Source: Atrina japonica
Lineage: Eukaryota > Mollusca > Bivalvia > Pterioida > Pinnidae
Direction: 5' to 3'
Assembly (NCBI GenBank): GCA_030159075.1
Contig: BROG01000479.1
Coordinates: forward strand, 186,001 to 250,000
DNA length: 64,000 nt
Part shown: positions 29,701 through 44,700 of the stretch, piece after piece
How positions within the stretch are numbered: the stretch's first letter is position 1
How the letters are laid out: every line of letters begins with the position of its first letter
The notes under the pieces: generated by a model
What the model saw: only the letters and a program-made list of their open reading frames with translations
What the model was told of the DNA's origin: nothing
The model's database searches: none
Position numbers and translations under genes: made by a program

Positions 29701-32700
29701 AATATGAATGTTCAAATTAGTTGGATTACTGAAAAAAATTGTCGGACCGGTAAAAATTTGTTCGGACCGGTTGATTCTGTTTAGTTACCGGTCCGAATGA
29801 CCAGTTGGTTTGAAAAACTTTCAACATCTCTGTTATACCACAGTGATATTTGGGATATAGGAATTTATGAATTGTCTCTCTACATTCTCTATCATGACTG
29901 CTAGGGAAGGCAAGCTGAATATTATATTGTATAAACCATTGAATTACTGTAATGAAAAGAAATGAATTATGTTATTGATAATCAATCACTTTGCTTCTTC
30001 TGGTTACAAACTGATCAAATATGGTTTTAAGATGTGATTCTTCAACCCACTTGGTCACTGAGACCCTAATTAGTTGTACCGTTAGTCTAAATGTAATGTG
30101 TTTTTATTATAAGATTTCTTAACCCATGCTTACTGTATGTTTCTCCATAGACTGTGTCAGATTTTTAATACAAACGTTGTTTTTCCAACATGTACACATG
30201 CAGGGTTTTCCTATTGATGATGATAGGTTCAAAGGTCAAGGTCAGTCTTAAACTTTAATGCTGACAGAGGTATTCATGCTTTAATAAGGATAGCTTACAT
30301 GTATGTTGAAGTTTCAATAAAATTCTCTTGAGTAAAATTTTGTATCATACATGACATATATGTTGATTTTTAATTTTTTTTTTTGGTTTTTCAGTTTTTT
30401 CTTGACGGTAGATATGATTGGTCAGGTATGTCATTTAAAAACTTTTTGTTCGTTACTTTCACTTTCAAAAAAATCATTACATAATGCATCGGTGAAAAAA
30501 AAATGAAATGACACATTTTTAACAGCAACAATGCAGGACTTAGATTTTATATATATATTCTTATGATAGGTAAGAAAGTGTAGAACTTCAATTACTTATA
30601 GCTACCTGTCAAGCAAATGAGTGAAAGTACGAAGTGATGTTTGGTTTTTGTCAGTTTAATTTAGAGCAAAAGCATGTTTTTTGGAAACAAGAAAAAATAG
30701 AATAATCTTTAACACTTTACCTACATGTAATATAAAGTGTCTGATTTCTCCATTCAGGTAACTTATAGCTAGAGGATCTATGCTGATACACAATATGAAT
30801 CGGTGACTTATAGCTAGAAGCTCTAAGATGATACACAAAATGAATTGGTGACTTATAGCTTGAAGCTCTAGGCTGATACACAAAATGAATTGGTGACTTA
30901 CAGCTAGAAACTCTTGGCTGATACACAAAATGAATTGGTGACTTATAGCTAGAAGCTCTGGGCTGATACACAAAATGAATTGGTGACTTACATGTATAGT
31001 TAGAAGCTCTAGGATGATACACAATATGAATTGGGGACTTATAACTAGAAGCTCTAGGATGATACTCAAAATGAATTGGTGACTTATAGCTAAAAGCTCT
31101 GGATGATACAATATGAATTGGTGACTTATTGCTAGAGGCTTTAGAATGATACACAAAATGAACTGGTGACTTATAGCTAGATGTTCTAGGCTGATACACA
31201 ATATGAAGTGGTGACTTATATCTAGAGACTCTAGGCTGATACACAATATGAATAGGTGACTTATACATCAGCTAGGTGACTTATACATCAGGTGACTTAG
31301 CTAGAAGTTCTAGGTTGATACACAATATGAATTAACAGATTGATTTGAATTTCAAAATGTATTCTGACCCGCTGTCGTTTATCTTTTCATTTCAATATGT
31401 ATAATTTTAAAATATTTCAGTCACGAGCCAAGATTGCAACCGAATTACTGAGTGAATTAAATGAAGATGTTAATGGTGACTATATGGATGAGGTAATATA
31501 GACAATCTTTATGTTTTGTTTATTGGGAATTGTCTCACAAAAGATCAATATACAATCAATTTGTTATTTAGATTTTTTAACATGCATCTTAAAAAAATCC
31601 CAGCATTAGGATTTGGAATTAATCATGTTTTTGATTTTGAATGCTGTTTTACGCCACACTCAACAATTTTTTAGTTATATGGTGGCAGCTAGTCTTTAAT
31701 GGTGGAGGAGAGAACCCAGATAAAATGAACCTGGGAAGAGACCACTGGGTAATTCTGTAAATCCGGAAATTTTTGCAGGACTTTATTTTTTCACTATATA
31801 CAAGTTTAAAATTTATATCAAGGTAAAAAGTGGAACCTGTCTTCAGAGGACACACCATCAACCACTGAATCATGGTCTCTCAAGATAGGTGGTCTTCCAA
31901 AAGAGGTTTTATTTAAAGGATTAAATAGCCAAGTGGTTTTCAGAATGTGGTCTCAAAAGACAGGTGGTCTTTCATAAGAGTGGTCTTTCAAGACAGGTTT
32001 GACTGTACCAACAACTGGAGTAGTTGTATCTAGGAGCAAAATTTGCCACCATTTAAAAAGTTATTTTCAATCATGGGCAACATCTAGTAGTCATTTTTTA
32101 CTTCTGTATACAGTGAAACCTGTATATAGGGGCCACCCAAGGGACCAGAAAATATTGACTTTTATGTGCAGGTGACCCTTATACACAGGTTCAATTTAGT
32201 TGAAGTATGCAGTCAAGGGACTTGAAAAGACTGGCCCTTATAAACAGGTAATCCTTATATAGAGGTGGCCGCTATAGCAGGTTTTACTGTATAGTATTTA
32301 AAAAAAATGTAAATTGATATGCACAAGTTTTTCATTGTATTTTTCAGACACCTGAAAATATATTGCAGAACAATCCTGATTTCTTCTGTAGATTTTCTGT
32401 TGTCATAGCAACAAACCTCTGTGAAAGGTAAGCAATTTTCTGATATTTAATTGTGTAAGAATACTGTATTCTGGCACCTGGGATAGCCTTATCCTGGTTT
32501 TAACTGATACTGGAATATTCTATTTGAAACTACTGAACTGGAACACTTTGTATCACTATATGTATCTTCTGTATTGTTTTATTACATGGTGGATCAAGGT
32601 GATTTTTATATCTGCGATATTATAAACTTGAATTTGTTATTTACATATAAATCTTACCAAATTTGTTTGAAAGGAAATAAATATACATGTATATTTCATT

Positions 32701-35700
32701 GCTTTATATGTATTTCCAATGAATGAACAAAATGGTGTGTTGAACGTATATTTTTCTGAATTTTTATGACCCTGAACCCAGAGGTTAGGACTTAGGACAA
32801 TCCTTGACATTATCATGCTTATTAAGCTATGGTGATAGAGAATCTTTTTGTATTTGGTTGTATTACATTTAATTTATTGAAAGGGTATTAGCTGTGTTTT
32901 TATTTTTTTATTTATTTTTTTTTTCTATTTTTTTTAATTTGTTCCTTTTCTACCAGTTGATTGATTTACAATAACAAAAAAAAAAGAGATATACACAGGC
33001 ATAAAAATTCTTAAATCCCTATATATTTTGTGAATATTGCTTGAGAAACCCAGTCTGGCATTTTTCAATTACAATTGATTAACTCAACCTTACTGTTTGT
33101 ATATGAATACCACACTGGACCTGACCTTATATTCACGAAATATATAGGAATATAAGACTTTTTATACATGTACCTGTGTATAGCTCTTATTTGTTATTGT
33201 GCATTAAGTACAAGTAGTAAAAGTAGAAAAAATTGAAATAATTAATTTTTTGGTAAATACAGCTAATGCCTCTTTAAGCACAAGGAATAATCCATCAAAT
33301 TTAGTCATTTTATATGAAGATGAAATATTATGTACTATTGGATATTTCATGTTTTTTTGTAGAACACTTCTACAACTAGATCAATGTCTTTGGGAAAGAA
33401 ATATACCTCTACTGGTTTGTCGGAGTTACGGGTTTATTGGCTATATGAGACTTGTTGTCAGGGAACATACAGGTAAGTTAAATCCATGTGTTGTTATAGT
33501 TCTCTCACCTTTTTCTCAAACTGGACTCTGAAAACTGTTAACCGAAAAAAATTAACCAACCAAGAGTTTTTTTTTTTTTTGGCCAACTAAAATTTTGATT
33601 AGCCAGTTCATTGAACATCGATACGAAAATATGTTTGGAAATTTTTTAGCATCATGGTTGAAAGTGCAAACTGGATATACATGTGGCACACTTTTGGAAG
33701 ATTTGTAAGTCTTGAGGTTTACTTGATCGGGAGAATTCTTGTGACACTTCTGCTGTAACCAATCAAGCGTGCCCTTCAATCTCAGTCAACCATGACCATG
33801 CGACAGTTTTCTGTTACAGATAGTGGTATGATATACACGAAACATGCACCAAACATGGCCAGAAATAAGTTGACTAATGGAAACATGAGCCCTGTCTCTC
33901 TGTTAACCCACTCCCTCTCTTTCTGTTCTATTTACTTGTCTGTTTATCAAGACAGAAAGAATTTCAAAAATGAAAAAGTTATTACAGAAACTGCAAAAAG
34001 AATAGTTACCTGTACCCTGTGAGGCCAAAAATTAAAAAAAAAACATTTTTTGTATATGACCCCAATGACCCACCTGTGAAGACTCGACCTAAAACTTTTT
34101 ATAGCAGTTTTACTCACAATTTTTTTTTCTCATGAAAAACTGAAATGTTGTGTGATGCTCATGTCAGAATGTGAAAAAAAAAAATCATGCATACTGTCAA
34201 ATATCTAACCAATGGTCAATGGACAATCAAACAAATACAGTGAATCCTCACAATTAAAACCACCCAACTGACTGGTTCAAAGGGGTCTGGTTTGTGAGAT
34301 GGTCTCTTGAATGAGATTCTGTACTTATTGAATATTTGTCAAGAGACTGGACATTTGTGGTCTGAAATGTGTGGTGGTCTCTTAGTGAAGTTGTCTTTAG
34401 GCAAGGTTTTACTATAATTCTTTAATGAAAAATCTGTTTTTTTGAAATTATGATTTTTAATTGTCATTATTTTTTTTTTTGCAGTGATTGAATCTCATCC
34501 AGACAATGCAATTGATGACCTACGTCTAGACAGACCTTTTCCTAACCTTGTCAATTTCTGTGATAGCATAGATTTAGAATCAATGAATAAAAAGGTATGG
34601 ATGGTTAAATGAATTATTGTGCAAAAATTGAATGTTTAAAATTTTTAATTAGAATCTATACATAATTTGAATTTTTATAAATATTACATTTCATAAATAT
34701 TTAAAGGGGCATTAGCTGTGTGTTTTTGTTTTTGTTTTTTTTCCCATTTTTTCCATTTTTACTACTTAGATTGATATACAATAACAAATTTTATTTTTAG
34801 CCCACCATCAACAGATGGTGGGCTATTCAAATCACCTTGCGTCTGTGATCTGTCCGTCCTGAACATTTCGTGTTACCAATATTTCTCAGAAAGTATGGAA
34901 AGGATCTCCTTGAACTTTTACATCAAGGTTCCCCTTGAGGTCTAGTTGTGCATATTTCATTTTCAGAGAGATCAGAATCTGATATGGCCCACAAGGCACC
35001 ACCTTTGATTTTGACCAAAGGAAGATTGTTACCGTTACTTCTCAAAAAGGACTGAAAGGATCTTCTTTAAAATTTACATGAAGGTTCCCCTTGAGGTCTA
35101 GTTGTGCAGTTTACATTTTCAGAGAGATTGGAATCCAACATGGCCAGCAGGTGGCCATCTTGGATTTTGATCAAAGGAAGTTTGTCCGCTATACCCATAT
35201 TTCCTCGAAAGGTCTGATGAGATCTTGTTGAAATTTGACATCAAGGTCCCCTCGAGGTCTAGTTGTGCATATTGCATTTCAGAGAGATGGAAATCCAATA
35301 TGGCTGACAGGCTGCCATCTTGGATTTTGACCATAGGAAGTTTGTTATTGTTATTTCTCAGAAAGGACTGAAGGGATCCCCTTAAAATATGACATGAAGG
35401 TTCCCCGTGAGGTGTAGTTGTGCATATGACATTTTCAGAGAGATTGGATTCCAACATGGCTGACAGGTGGCCTTCTTGGATTTTGACAATAAAAGCATGT
35501 TACCCCTATTTCTCAGTAAGTACTGAAGGGATCTTGTTTAAATTTGAAATGAAGTTTCCCTTTGAGGTCTAGTTGGGCATATTATATTTTCAGAGAGATT
35601 GGAATCCAATATGGCCCACAGGCTGGCATCTTGTTTTTTGACCATAGGAGGTTTGTTACCATTTATATTTTTCAAAAAGTACTGTAGGGATATCATTGAA

Positions 35701-38700
35701 ATTTGACATGAGGGTTGCCTTTGAAGTTTGAGGTCTTTCCCCCTGAGGTCTAGATGTGCATATTACATTTTCAGAGAGATCAAAATCCAACATGGACACC
35801 TGTCAGCCATGTTGAATTCCATTCTCTCTGAAAATGTAATATGTTCAGTTCAAGTTCAGTTTTGCTATAATCTTGTGAAAAAAAAAGTGTTTCACAGAAA
35901 TATGGACTTAAGTTCATATTCAATTTTGAGACACAAAATAAGAGAAAAGAACAGTCTGTCATAGATCAGACATAGAACATTCCATGGTGGGTGCCAAGAT
36001 CCCTCTGGGATTTCTTGTATTTTCACATTTAATATATATGAATATAAGATTTTGTATGCCTGTGTATAGCTCTTATTTGTTGTTGTATATCAAGTACAAG
36101 CAGTAAAAGTAGAAAAGATCCAAATAATTGGTTTTGGCAAATGCAGGTAATGCCCCTTTAAAATAGATTATTAGTTATGAATATTTTGTTTATAAATAAA
36201 TTTTGTGTCTCTTTCAGGATCATTCACATACTCCATGGCTTGTTCTACTGTATAAATATCTACAAGAATGGAAAAATACGGTTAGTAAATTAAATTTATT
36301 GTGGACCCTAAGATCAAAGGTCCAAGGTTTTAGTTACAGATGCATAATATTGTTGTTGATCTGTTTGTTTGTCCATTTGTCTATTTGTTTGTTTGTTCAT
36401 TTTGTCCTGGTGTCTTGTTTATCCATATGTGTGGGTGGAACATTTTGGTTTTAGTAAAATAACTGAGTTTTATGCCACACTCAGCAATTTTTCAGATATT
36501 TGTTGGCGGATGTTTTTTAATGGTGGCAGCCAGTTTTTAAATGGTGGAGGAGAGGACCTGGTTACAGTTGTTCCTAGGAAGAGACCAAAAGCTTTCCACA
36601 AGTAAACTGGCAAACTGTCCTAGAAAATCAGCTCAGGATCCAGCAGAGTTCAAATCTTGGCTGACCAGAGTTGAGAGACTTCATGGTTTAAAGCAATGCT
36701 CTAACTATTTGGCCACTGAGGCCCATATTTGACAATATTTCCCTGGTATGGGGTTTGAAATCTTCATGAAAGACTTGGGACTGTAGAATCAGAAAATATT
36801 ATAGCATTAAAAGTTCCGTTATTTTGAAAATAAAATAAAATAAAATTGTTGACATTAAATTTCATTGAAATAGTTTCTCAAGACAGGTTCTACTCTATCA
36901 TTTATTCCTTGTCTGTTTGTCTTATTAGCATAATGGAGAAATGCCAAAGAACTACAAAGAAAAAACTCAATTTAAAGACCTCCTCAAACAAGGTGAGTAT
37001 AGAACCGTGTAAATTGCTGTATTAGACTTTTTTGTACAAATGTGAGGGTGATGCAGTATGAAGTAGATAAAGTTATATTGACCAGGGGTAAATTTGTTTT
37101 CTGTAAAGCTATGAACCAAAATGAGAAGATAAAATTTCTCACAAAATCAGCTTACCTTCCTGCAGGGCTCGCACTGAGTAATAGCGACAAACCACATCGT
37201 TGAAAGCATAATGCTCTATTTACCCACCCACGAAGACACCGCCATGAATATCTAAATGTTGTTTTTTTTTTTTTAATGCAGGTTCAATGTTTAGAAATGA
37301 AAGAAAATAATACTGATGTGTATAAAATACCCCATCCTGAAATTAAAAATTTTCGTCTTTAACATGCATACACATACAACATTTTTGTGTAGGAATTCGT
37401 AAAAATGAAGACGGCATCCTGGAGGAAGAAGAGAACTTTGATGAAGCCATTAAAAGTGTCAATACAGCTCTTGTGCCTACCAGAGTAAGTTTGTTTTTTC
37501 AGCTTAACCTACAAGATTAAGTATGATAAGGCCAAATAAAAAAATACTTCTGGTTCTCAGGCACCGCAGCGCGCACAACGCCGATGAAACCATTTTATTC
37601 ACATTTCATAAAAAAATCACCGCCTCGCGGCAAGTAAAAATGTCAGTCATTTCAAAAGGCTTAAGTTTCGAAAATGATCCATTTCCTTCTATTTGTAGTT
37701 CAAAATGCATTTCTAAAACCCAATTAGAAATTAAAATAATTATTTTATCAACAATTCAACATTTAAATCTTTACCTCATGCCCAAAAATGTCACAGAACA
37801 CATCGTGTGTTTTCTGATGTTGCTTGCAGTTTATGGAGGAAGTGGAAGTTGGGTTTTAAATGAAAGAACCAATACCAAATGGAACTGAATTTCAGGATGT
37901 GTTAAAATGATGATACATGTAACACTATATAGTGTATAAAAGTTTTAAAATCTGAATTAAATGTAGGTGAATGATAAAAGTAAAATTAGTTACTGTAAAT
38001 AAAAGTTTTAATGAAATACATAAAAATGGGTAGCTATTGTTTTCAAAAATGAAACTTTTGGAATTTGCATTGATTTTTAGACACATAGTAGTTACATTTT
38101 GTACAGCTTTGTAAAATAGTAATGATAATGATTGATAATATTTATAATGATGCATTTACAATTAATTTTAAATTTCTTGTAGTTTCAAAACATTTTTATG
38201 TTTTGATAAATATATAATCTTTTAATCTTTTTTTTATAATTTTGTTGATATTTCATTTTTAAAACCAAGTGAACAAGACAATCACACAACTTTTTGTTAC
38301 AATTTATTCAAGGTCTCAATAAAAGACATTTTTTGTTACATAAAGTCTTCTTATTTTCTTGCCTTCAAGGTATATAAACAATAATTTGGAAATAAAAAAT
38401 AAAAATAAAATACCTACCTACCTTGCCCATTTTGGAAGGCTAATTGTCTGAGAACCATAATATTTTTTTTTACATGGCCTAATCAGCATTTAATATTAAA
38501 GTAAATAAGAAATTTTGAATTTCCATCTAGAACGAGCCTACAAGAGTACAACTACAGTCACTCAAGGGAACAAACAAAAGTAGCTGTTATACACAGGTGG
38601 CCTTTATAGAGAGATTTGTCAATTAAACAAAAATTTACAAAGTTTATGTTTGAATGGCCATTCCAGGCAGGTGTCCTTTATACAGAAGTGGCCATCAATG

Positions 38701-41700
38701 CAAGTTTGACTGTACATTGTAATAGATATCCATCTATTTCAACCAGAGAAATTTTACAGAATGTTCATGCCAATATACAGTGTTAGTTTACACAATTTGG
38801 TACTTCTACAAATGTTATCATCAAGGTATGATTTAGGGCTATTCCAGAAAAAAGTGTCTCCGGGGGGGCAGAACGCCATTGATAAAAAAATGTATTGATG
38901 GGGGTAAAATTGCATTTAAAATGTTTTTGTGTTTGTATGAATAAAGAAAAAAATGCATTGGTGGTGGAGTTAAAACTGATTTTGAAATGTACATTTGGCC
39001 CTGCACTGCCTCTCATTGATGATTTGCTTCTCGTTGTGTTTTTATCAGTCCTCAGTCACATATTTGTATAATTTCGTTTTTTACTATTTCATATTTTCCG
39101 GTCGGTAATTACATTTTATGGATGGCTTTTTTTGGAAATGACAAAATGCGTTTTATTTTATCTCTATTATTACGTTATTTTACAGTTATATTATTATATA
39201 AAATTGTTTTATCGATTAAACACTGGCATCTGAAAAATTATAGAGCGATAAACCATATGTTTTAGTTAACTTAGTTCATTAAAATAGATATTCGTTTTGT
39301 ACAGATTAGATTCGTAAAAATGGCGCCCTCCTGGATGGAGGTTGACGTTGTCATGTTCCTGGCCAGAAGTGGCCTGGAAAAGTTTACAGATAAATTCTTT
39401 GGTACGTTGCAATATAAATTTGATATTCAGGAAAAACTGTGCCAATGTATGCTGCAATTGTTGTTTGGTTTTACCTTTTTGACCGTCTATGTGTTGGTAG
39501 TCTTCAAAGTGAAAGTGAAACCAAAATCAGAAAATGGCATCAGAAAAACGAAAGGTTATAAGGATATCTTATCATCAGAAATAAAATCGCAATATATTGA
39601 TGTATTGTTACACCACTAACATGCATTGTCTTGACCACTGTATTGCAATTAAAGGCTAAAACTATATAGGATTTAATCTTATCCATTATAATATATGGCA
39701 AAAACGACTTTTAATTTAAATTTGTTTGTGGAGGGTTTTACCCAAAATATAAAGTAGTTGGTGGGGGTACTTTTTAATTAAAAATTCATTGGTGGTACTC
39801 CTAAATTTCATGGGTGTTCTGCCCCCAGGAGACACTTTTTTCTGGAATAGCCCTTAGGCTATCATGACTATCATTATTCAATTATTTCTTTCTTTTCTAG
39901 GTTCCCAGTGAGATAAAATCTCTATTTGATGATTCCTGTTGTATGAACCTTAATAATGAGGTAAATCTTTTCTACTGATAATAAATTTTGTAAAATTTAA
40001 AAGTTCAGTCTTTCAAAAAATTTCGGAATAAAGTGTGATCTCATTATCTTGAAAATCACAGGACCACCCCTTTTACTTCGAGATATCCAAAATTTGAGAT
40101 AACCAAAATATTAATCACCATATTGATTATTAAAACCAAAATCATGATCGGCCGTTCATCTTTGACATAACCAGAAATTAAGTTCATTTGATTTTGACAT
40201 AACAAGATTCCATTGTGCTTCTGCCCTGTATTAAAAGTTGCGATTTTTCTATTTATTTGTTCCTTTTTTCATGTTTTGTGAGTCTGCAAAATGAATTTTG
40301 AATAATGTCTCTTCTATAGTTTTTATTATATATTTACATGATCGATGCCATTGATTCGTATTATGTCATTGTCAAATCTCTGCCGTAAAGGAGATACACA
40401 TTTTCATTGTTCCACTAGCATCCCGTGTTGGATGAACATTTACATGTTTGCAATGTCATATCATCTTAGGAAGCTTGTCAGTTTTTTTGTTGTTTTTTCT
40501 GGGGTCATTTAAATGATTGCTAAACAGGTTCTCTTTGAAAAAATTCATTATTTTTTTCATAATTTTTCTCTCATAAATGATATAAAACAACACATATTGG
40601 CCATTGGTTTTTTTTTTTAATTTCCATCCCCAATTAAAACTTATTGGGGTTTTGGCATGTTTTAATTGGTCACTGACCTGCAGGGTTTTCGGTCATTTAT
40701 ATTGTATAAATTGATTTTGTTAAGTTCCTGTTCGTACCAAAAAAAAAAAAGTTTATGCGAAAATAAAATTTTCACCCTACATAAGATGATCTGTGAAAGT
40801 GTCTGTTTATGGATGCTTTTGCAGTGGTATTTCAGGCATCAACAATAATAAAAATTTCAACTTGTCCTACAAGACAAGTAGTATTTAATTCTACTTGTCT
40901 GAGTGCAAAAATGACTTGTCCGAAAATCAAGTGTTAACATTCAAAGATATTATTTTGTATTTAAGCAAGAATAATCTGTATTGAATTAATTTTTGTCTTC
41001 AACAATTTCACTTGTCCTTTTGGACAAATGAGAAGTGACATCTACTTGTCAGAACTCAAAATGGACTTGTCCCGGACAACTGGACAACCTGAACCCTGTA
41101 ACTTAAGACATCACCAGCTTTAAGTGAAGTGCTGCAGATTTTGACCTGTGCAATGGACTGACACCAATGTAGTCAGTATTCCTTTGCCTTGTTTACATGT
41201 CATGCTTGCAGTTACACAGGACCTCGGTTTTAAGTCTTGTCTGAAAGCTAGTGACTTTCACTATGGATGCTGAGCGCTTGGTGAAGGAACAGTCATCACA
41301 ATTTCTAAAGTCTTTGATCTGACCTGATGTCAGGAATCAAACCTGGTACCTCCCACTTGAAAGTGGAACCTTCTACCACTAGACCACCACAAGCGGTCCC
41401 CTTATAATACATCCAACAAAACTTATCAGGGTAACAAGACATTGAAAATAGTGAAATAAGAATATGTATTAGTATGACAATATTTACATTGATTGTTTTG
41501 TTTTCAGAGCAAACCATTTTGGATATTGGTTAGAGCTCTAAAAGAGTTTGTGGAGAACGAAGGGAAAGGTAACTCTTTACTTTTATAAATGAAAACTATG
41601 TTGCTGACCATTGATACAGGACACACTAGTACACGTACTATCCTGGTTTTGTCAGTGTTCCAGAAGTCAAACATGAACAGGACAAACAAGTTGCAAAATA

Positions 41701-44700
41701 TGTTCATCATTAAATAAAAGATACATTTTTTATTTCGAAAATTCATCATTTTTGTTTCTGATCAGTTTTAGACCCACCATTTGAAAACACTTGTTTCTTT
41801 TGACTGTCTGCAATGAAAACTGTCAAATCATGGGAAGGAACCCAGGTGCCAATCTGTCCGCAAAGGACACCTTATCTTTGATGGAACAAACTGGTACTTA
41901 CCGGTCTATTCCAGTGAATGGTAAGGTTGCTTAGTTTAAAGCTCGAGTTGGGTTATTTCCTTTAAAACTTTTCAGCAAGATCATTTTTCATTTGATGAAG
42001 AGGAGATGGTAACCTTTGAGTTTTCTTTAAATCATCTGAACATTTATGGTTTATATAACAGGTGCTTTGCCAGTACGGGGGACCATTCCTGACATGACCT
42101 CTGATTCAGAACGATATATACAATTACAAAATGTATACAGAGAACAAGCCAGTGAAGATATTGCAATAGTCATGGAAAAGGTTACAGCACTTCTTCATTC
42201 TTTAGGAAAGGTAACTCTTTTTTTACAGTTACAAGCTGTATGGAAGAGCATTCTAGTCAAAAGAAGTTTATATTTGAATATAGATAGGTTTTACAATGTT
42301 TGTGGTGAATTGTATTTATTTTATTTAGGGAGTTAAAGGACTTATTGTCATGTGACTTTGTGATATGCTTTTCCATGTTATAAAAACTCTTCTGTCCAGG
42401 AGGTAAAATGAGCTGAGTGATCATGTGACCAGTCAAAAGATTTAAGGGGCATTTGATTACATTGAAATTCTACCAGTTCAAAAATAATGTCCAATCTTGA
42501 GTCTCTTAATTTATCAAAAATATGCATTTTGACTGGCCCAAATCAATAATGTATAGAATAGTCCATTATCTTTCAAGGTTTGCAGAGTTAACAAATAGTG
42601 CACTAAATTTTGTCACATGACCAATGTTACACATCACATGACATGTCAAAAACAAAATCAAAACTTTATTTCTCTTGTAACCAATGGCTTTTAAGGCACG
42701 TAAAAGTCACCATAGATAGATTTTGATGCAAATGGACTGATCATTTCACATATTGAAGTTTCTAAGAGGAGTTTGGTCTCACTTGATTAGTTTTCTAATC
42801 AGTATCTCTTCACAGTTGTATTTATGATACATATATCTTAATTTAAGGATAAACTAAAAATTCAAAGAAATTTCATATTATTAATTAAAAAAATACTGAA
42901 GTAAAAGTATCAAATCATAATTATTATTGAACATCACCATAGGCATGTTTCCCTGTTAAAATACAGTCTTTAAACATGTTAAATATAAACTGGTACGGTG
43001 CCAATTTTTGGATGGTACCTATTATCATGTTATTGAACATTTCTCCTTGCTCATATATGAACAAGATTTTTCGAGATTTTATTAATACATCATCTGCTTT
43101 TAAGCAATAAATAAAACAAAAATTATTATTGTTAATTCTAATGCAACTGTGTTATCACTCTTCCTTCTAATGGATAGTTCTTTTCACAAGCCGAGGTGAA
43201 ATTACCTCACTCTCTCAGGGTAAATACAATATGCTGTCTATTAATAATAGGATTATGATAACAACATTCAGGTTGTGTTTTTAGAACTGGTTAAATTTAT
43301 TGTTTGCCTCGTATTTTCCACCAGAACTTATTTGATTATATTACAGCTAAAGGTAACCTATTATGATATAAAATTTCAAAATAATTTGATCAGTTGAACT
43401 GAAGATATTCTATAAAAATCTGGATTTTGATCTGATAATCGGTACCGTGCCAGTATTTGTTTCAGTCTACATAGTCTCCAAGCATTGTCCTATGTCTCTT
43501 GTCTCAGATTATTGCCCTGTCTAAATCTATTGCTCCTAATAGATTGCCCTCTCTAGAGTCCATTGTTTATTGCCAATTTAAGTTTACTGTTTCTCAATAT
43601 TGCCCAGTAAAAGTGTTTGGGTATTCTATTGATATTGGCCTCCCTAAGTCTGTTATACCTCAGTATTACTCTTTCTAAAAGTTCCGTGGTTTGTCCAAGT
43701 ATCGCCCTGTCTAAGTTAGTCTCTTTTGTTTTTGTTTTAGGACAAGCCTGGTCAACTCAGCCTTTCTCCTGAAATTCAGCCTGTAGGCTTGTTGTTCTTT
43801 TTTTATCAATTATTCCTTCCTTAGCTTACTTCAGAAGCTATGCTTGTTGTTATGTGATTGAGGCTAGTTATATACGTTGAATGACAATTACAGTCTGTGT
43901 CCTGATCACATCATACTTTCATTTCTGAAACTTTTCACCCCTAAATATCAGTGGTATGATCTTCTCTTTTATCTTAGACCAGTCCATTGCAGTTTTAATG
44001 TGGTATTAGCTTTCTTTTTTTACTACTTAGATTGATATACAATAACAAAAAGAGATATACACAGTCATAAAAATTCTTAGATTCGTATATATTTTGTGAA
44101 AGTTGATAGAAAAACAATTATTCAATTATTCGTTTGCAAATGATTAATTCGACCTTACTACATGTATTTGTATATGCATATGACCCTGGATCTGACCTTA
44201 TTCTCACAAAATATATAGAAATATAAGAATTTTTATTACTGTGTATATCTATTCTTTGTTATTGTACATTAATTTAAGTAGTAAAAAACGAATTTTTTGG
44301 GGGAAAACACAATTAATGAATTAATGCCTGTTTAAGATGACTGTTAAAAGAACTTGTTTTCACCTCTGTTTAAAAATGTTCACCTTCCATTTTATATGCT
44401 TCAGTCACAGCCATATACACATATCTTTTCCTGTACACAATGATATCTTTGTACCAATGTCAAAGTAATTATCGCAACCTCTTGAAAGACATCATTACAT
44501 TTCCTATGTTAATGTAGACATAAATATATGCATTTCAAAAAATATTCTGTCAAGACAGGTACAATGAAATCTATCTTGAGAGACCACCCTCTCTGCCACT
44601 GCAATGTGGTGTTACAAGACAGGTGGTCTCTCAAAACAGGTTCAATTTAAAGGATTCTAGAACCAAGTGGTTTGATAATTTTGTCTCTCAATACAGGTTA

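Noticed and set aside
37523..37888. 121-codon plus-strand ORF
   Set aside because: Lies inside the TIR element 37524-38485. The paralogous copy in the DHX9 intron does not keep the frame.
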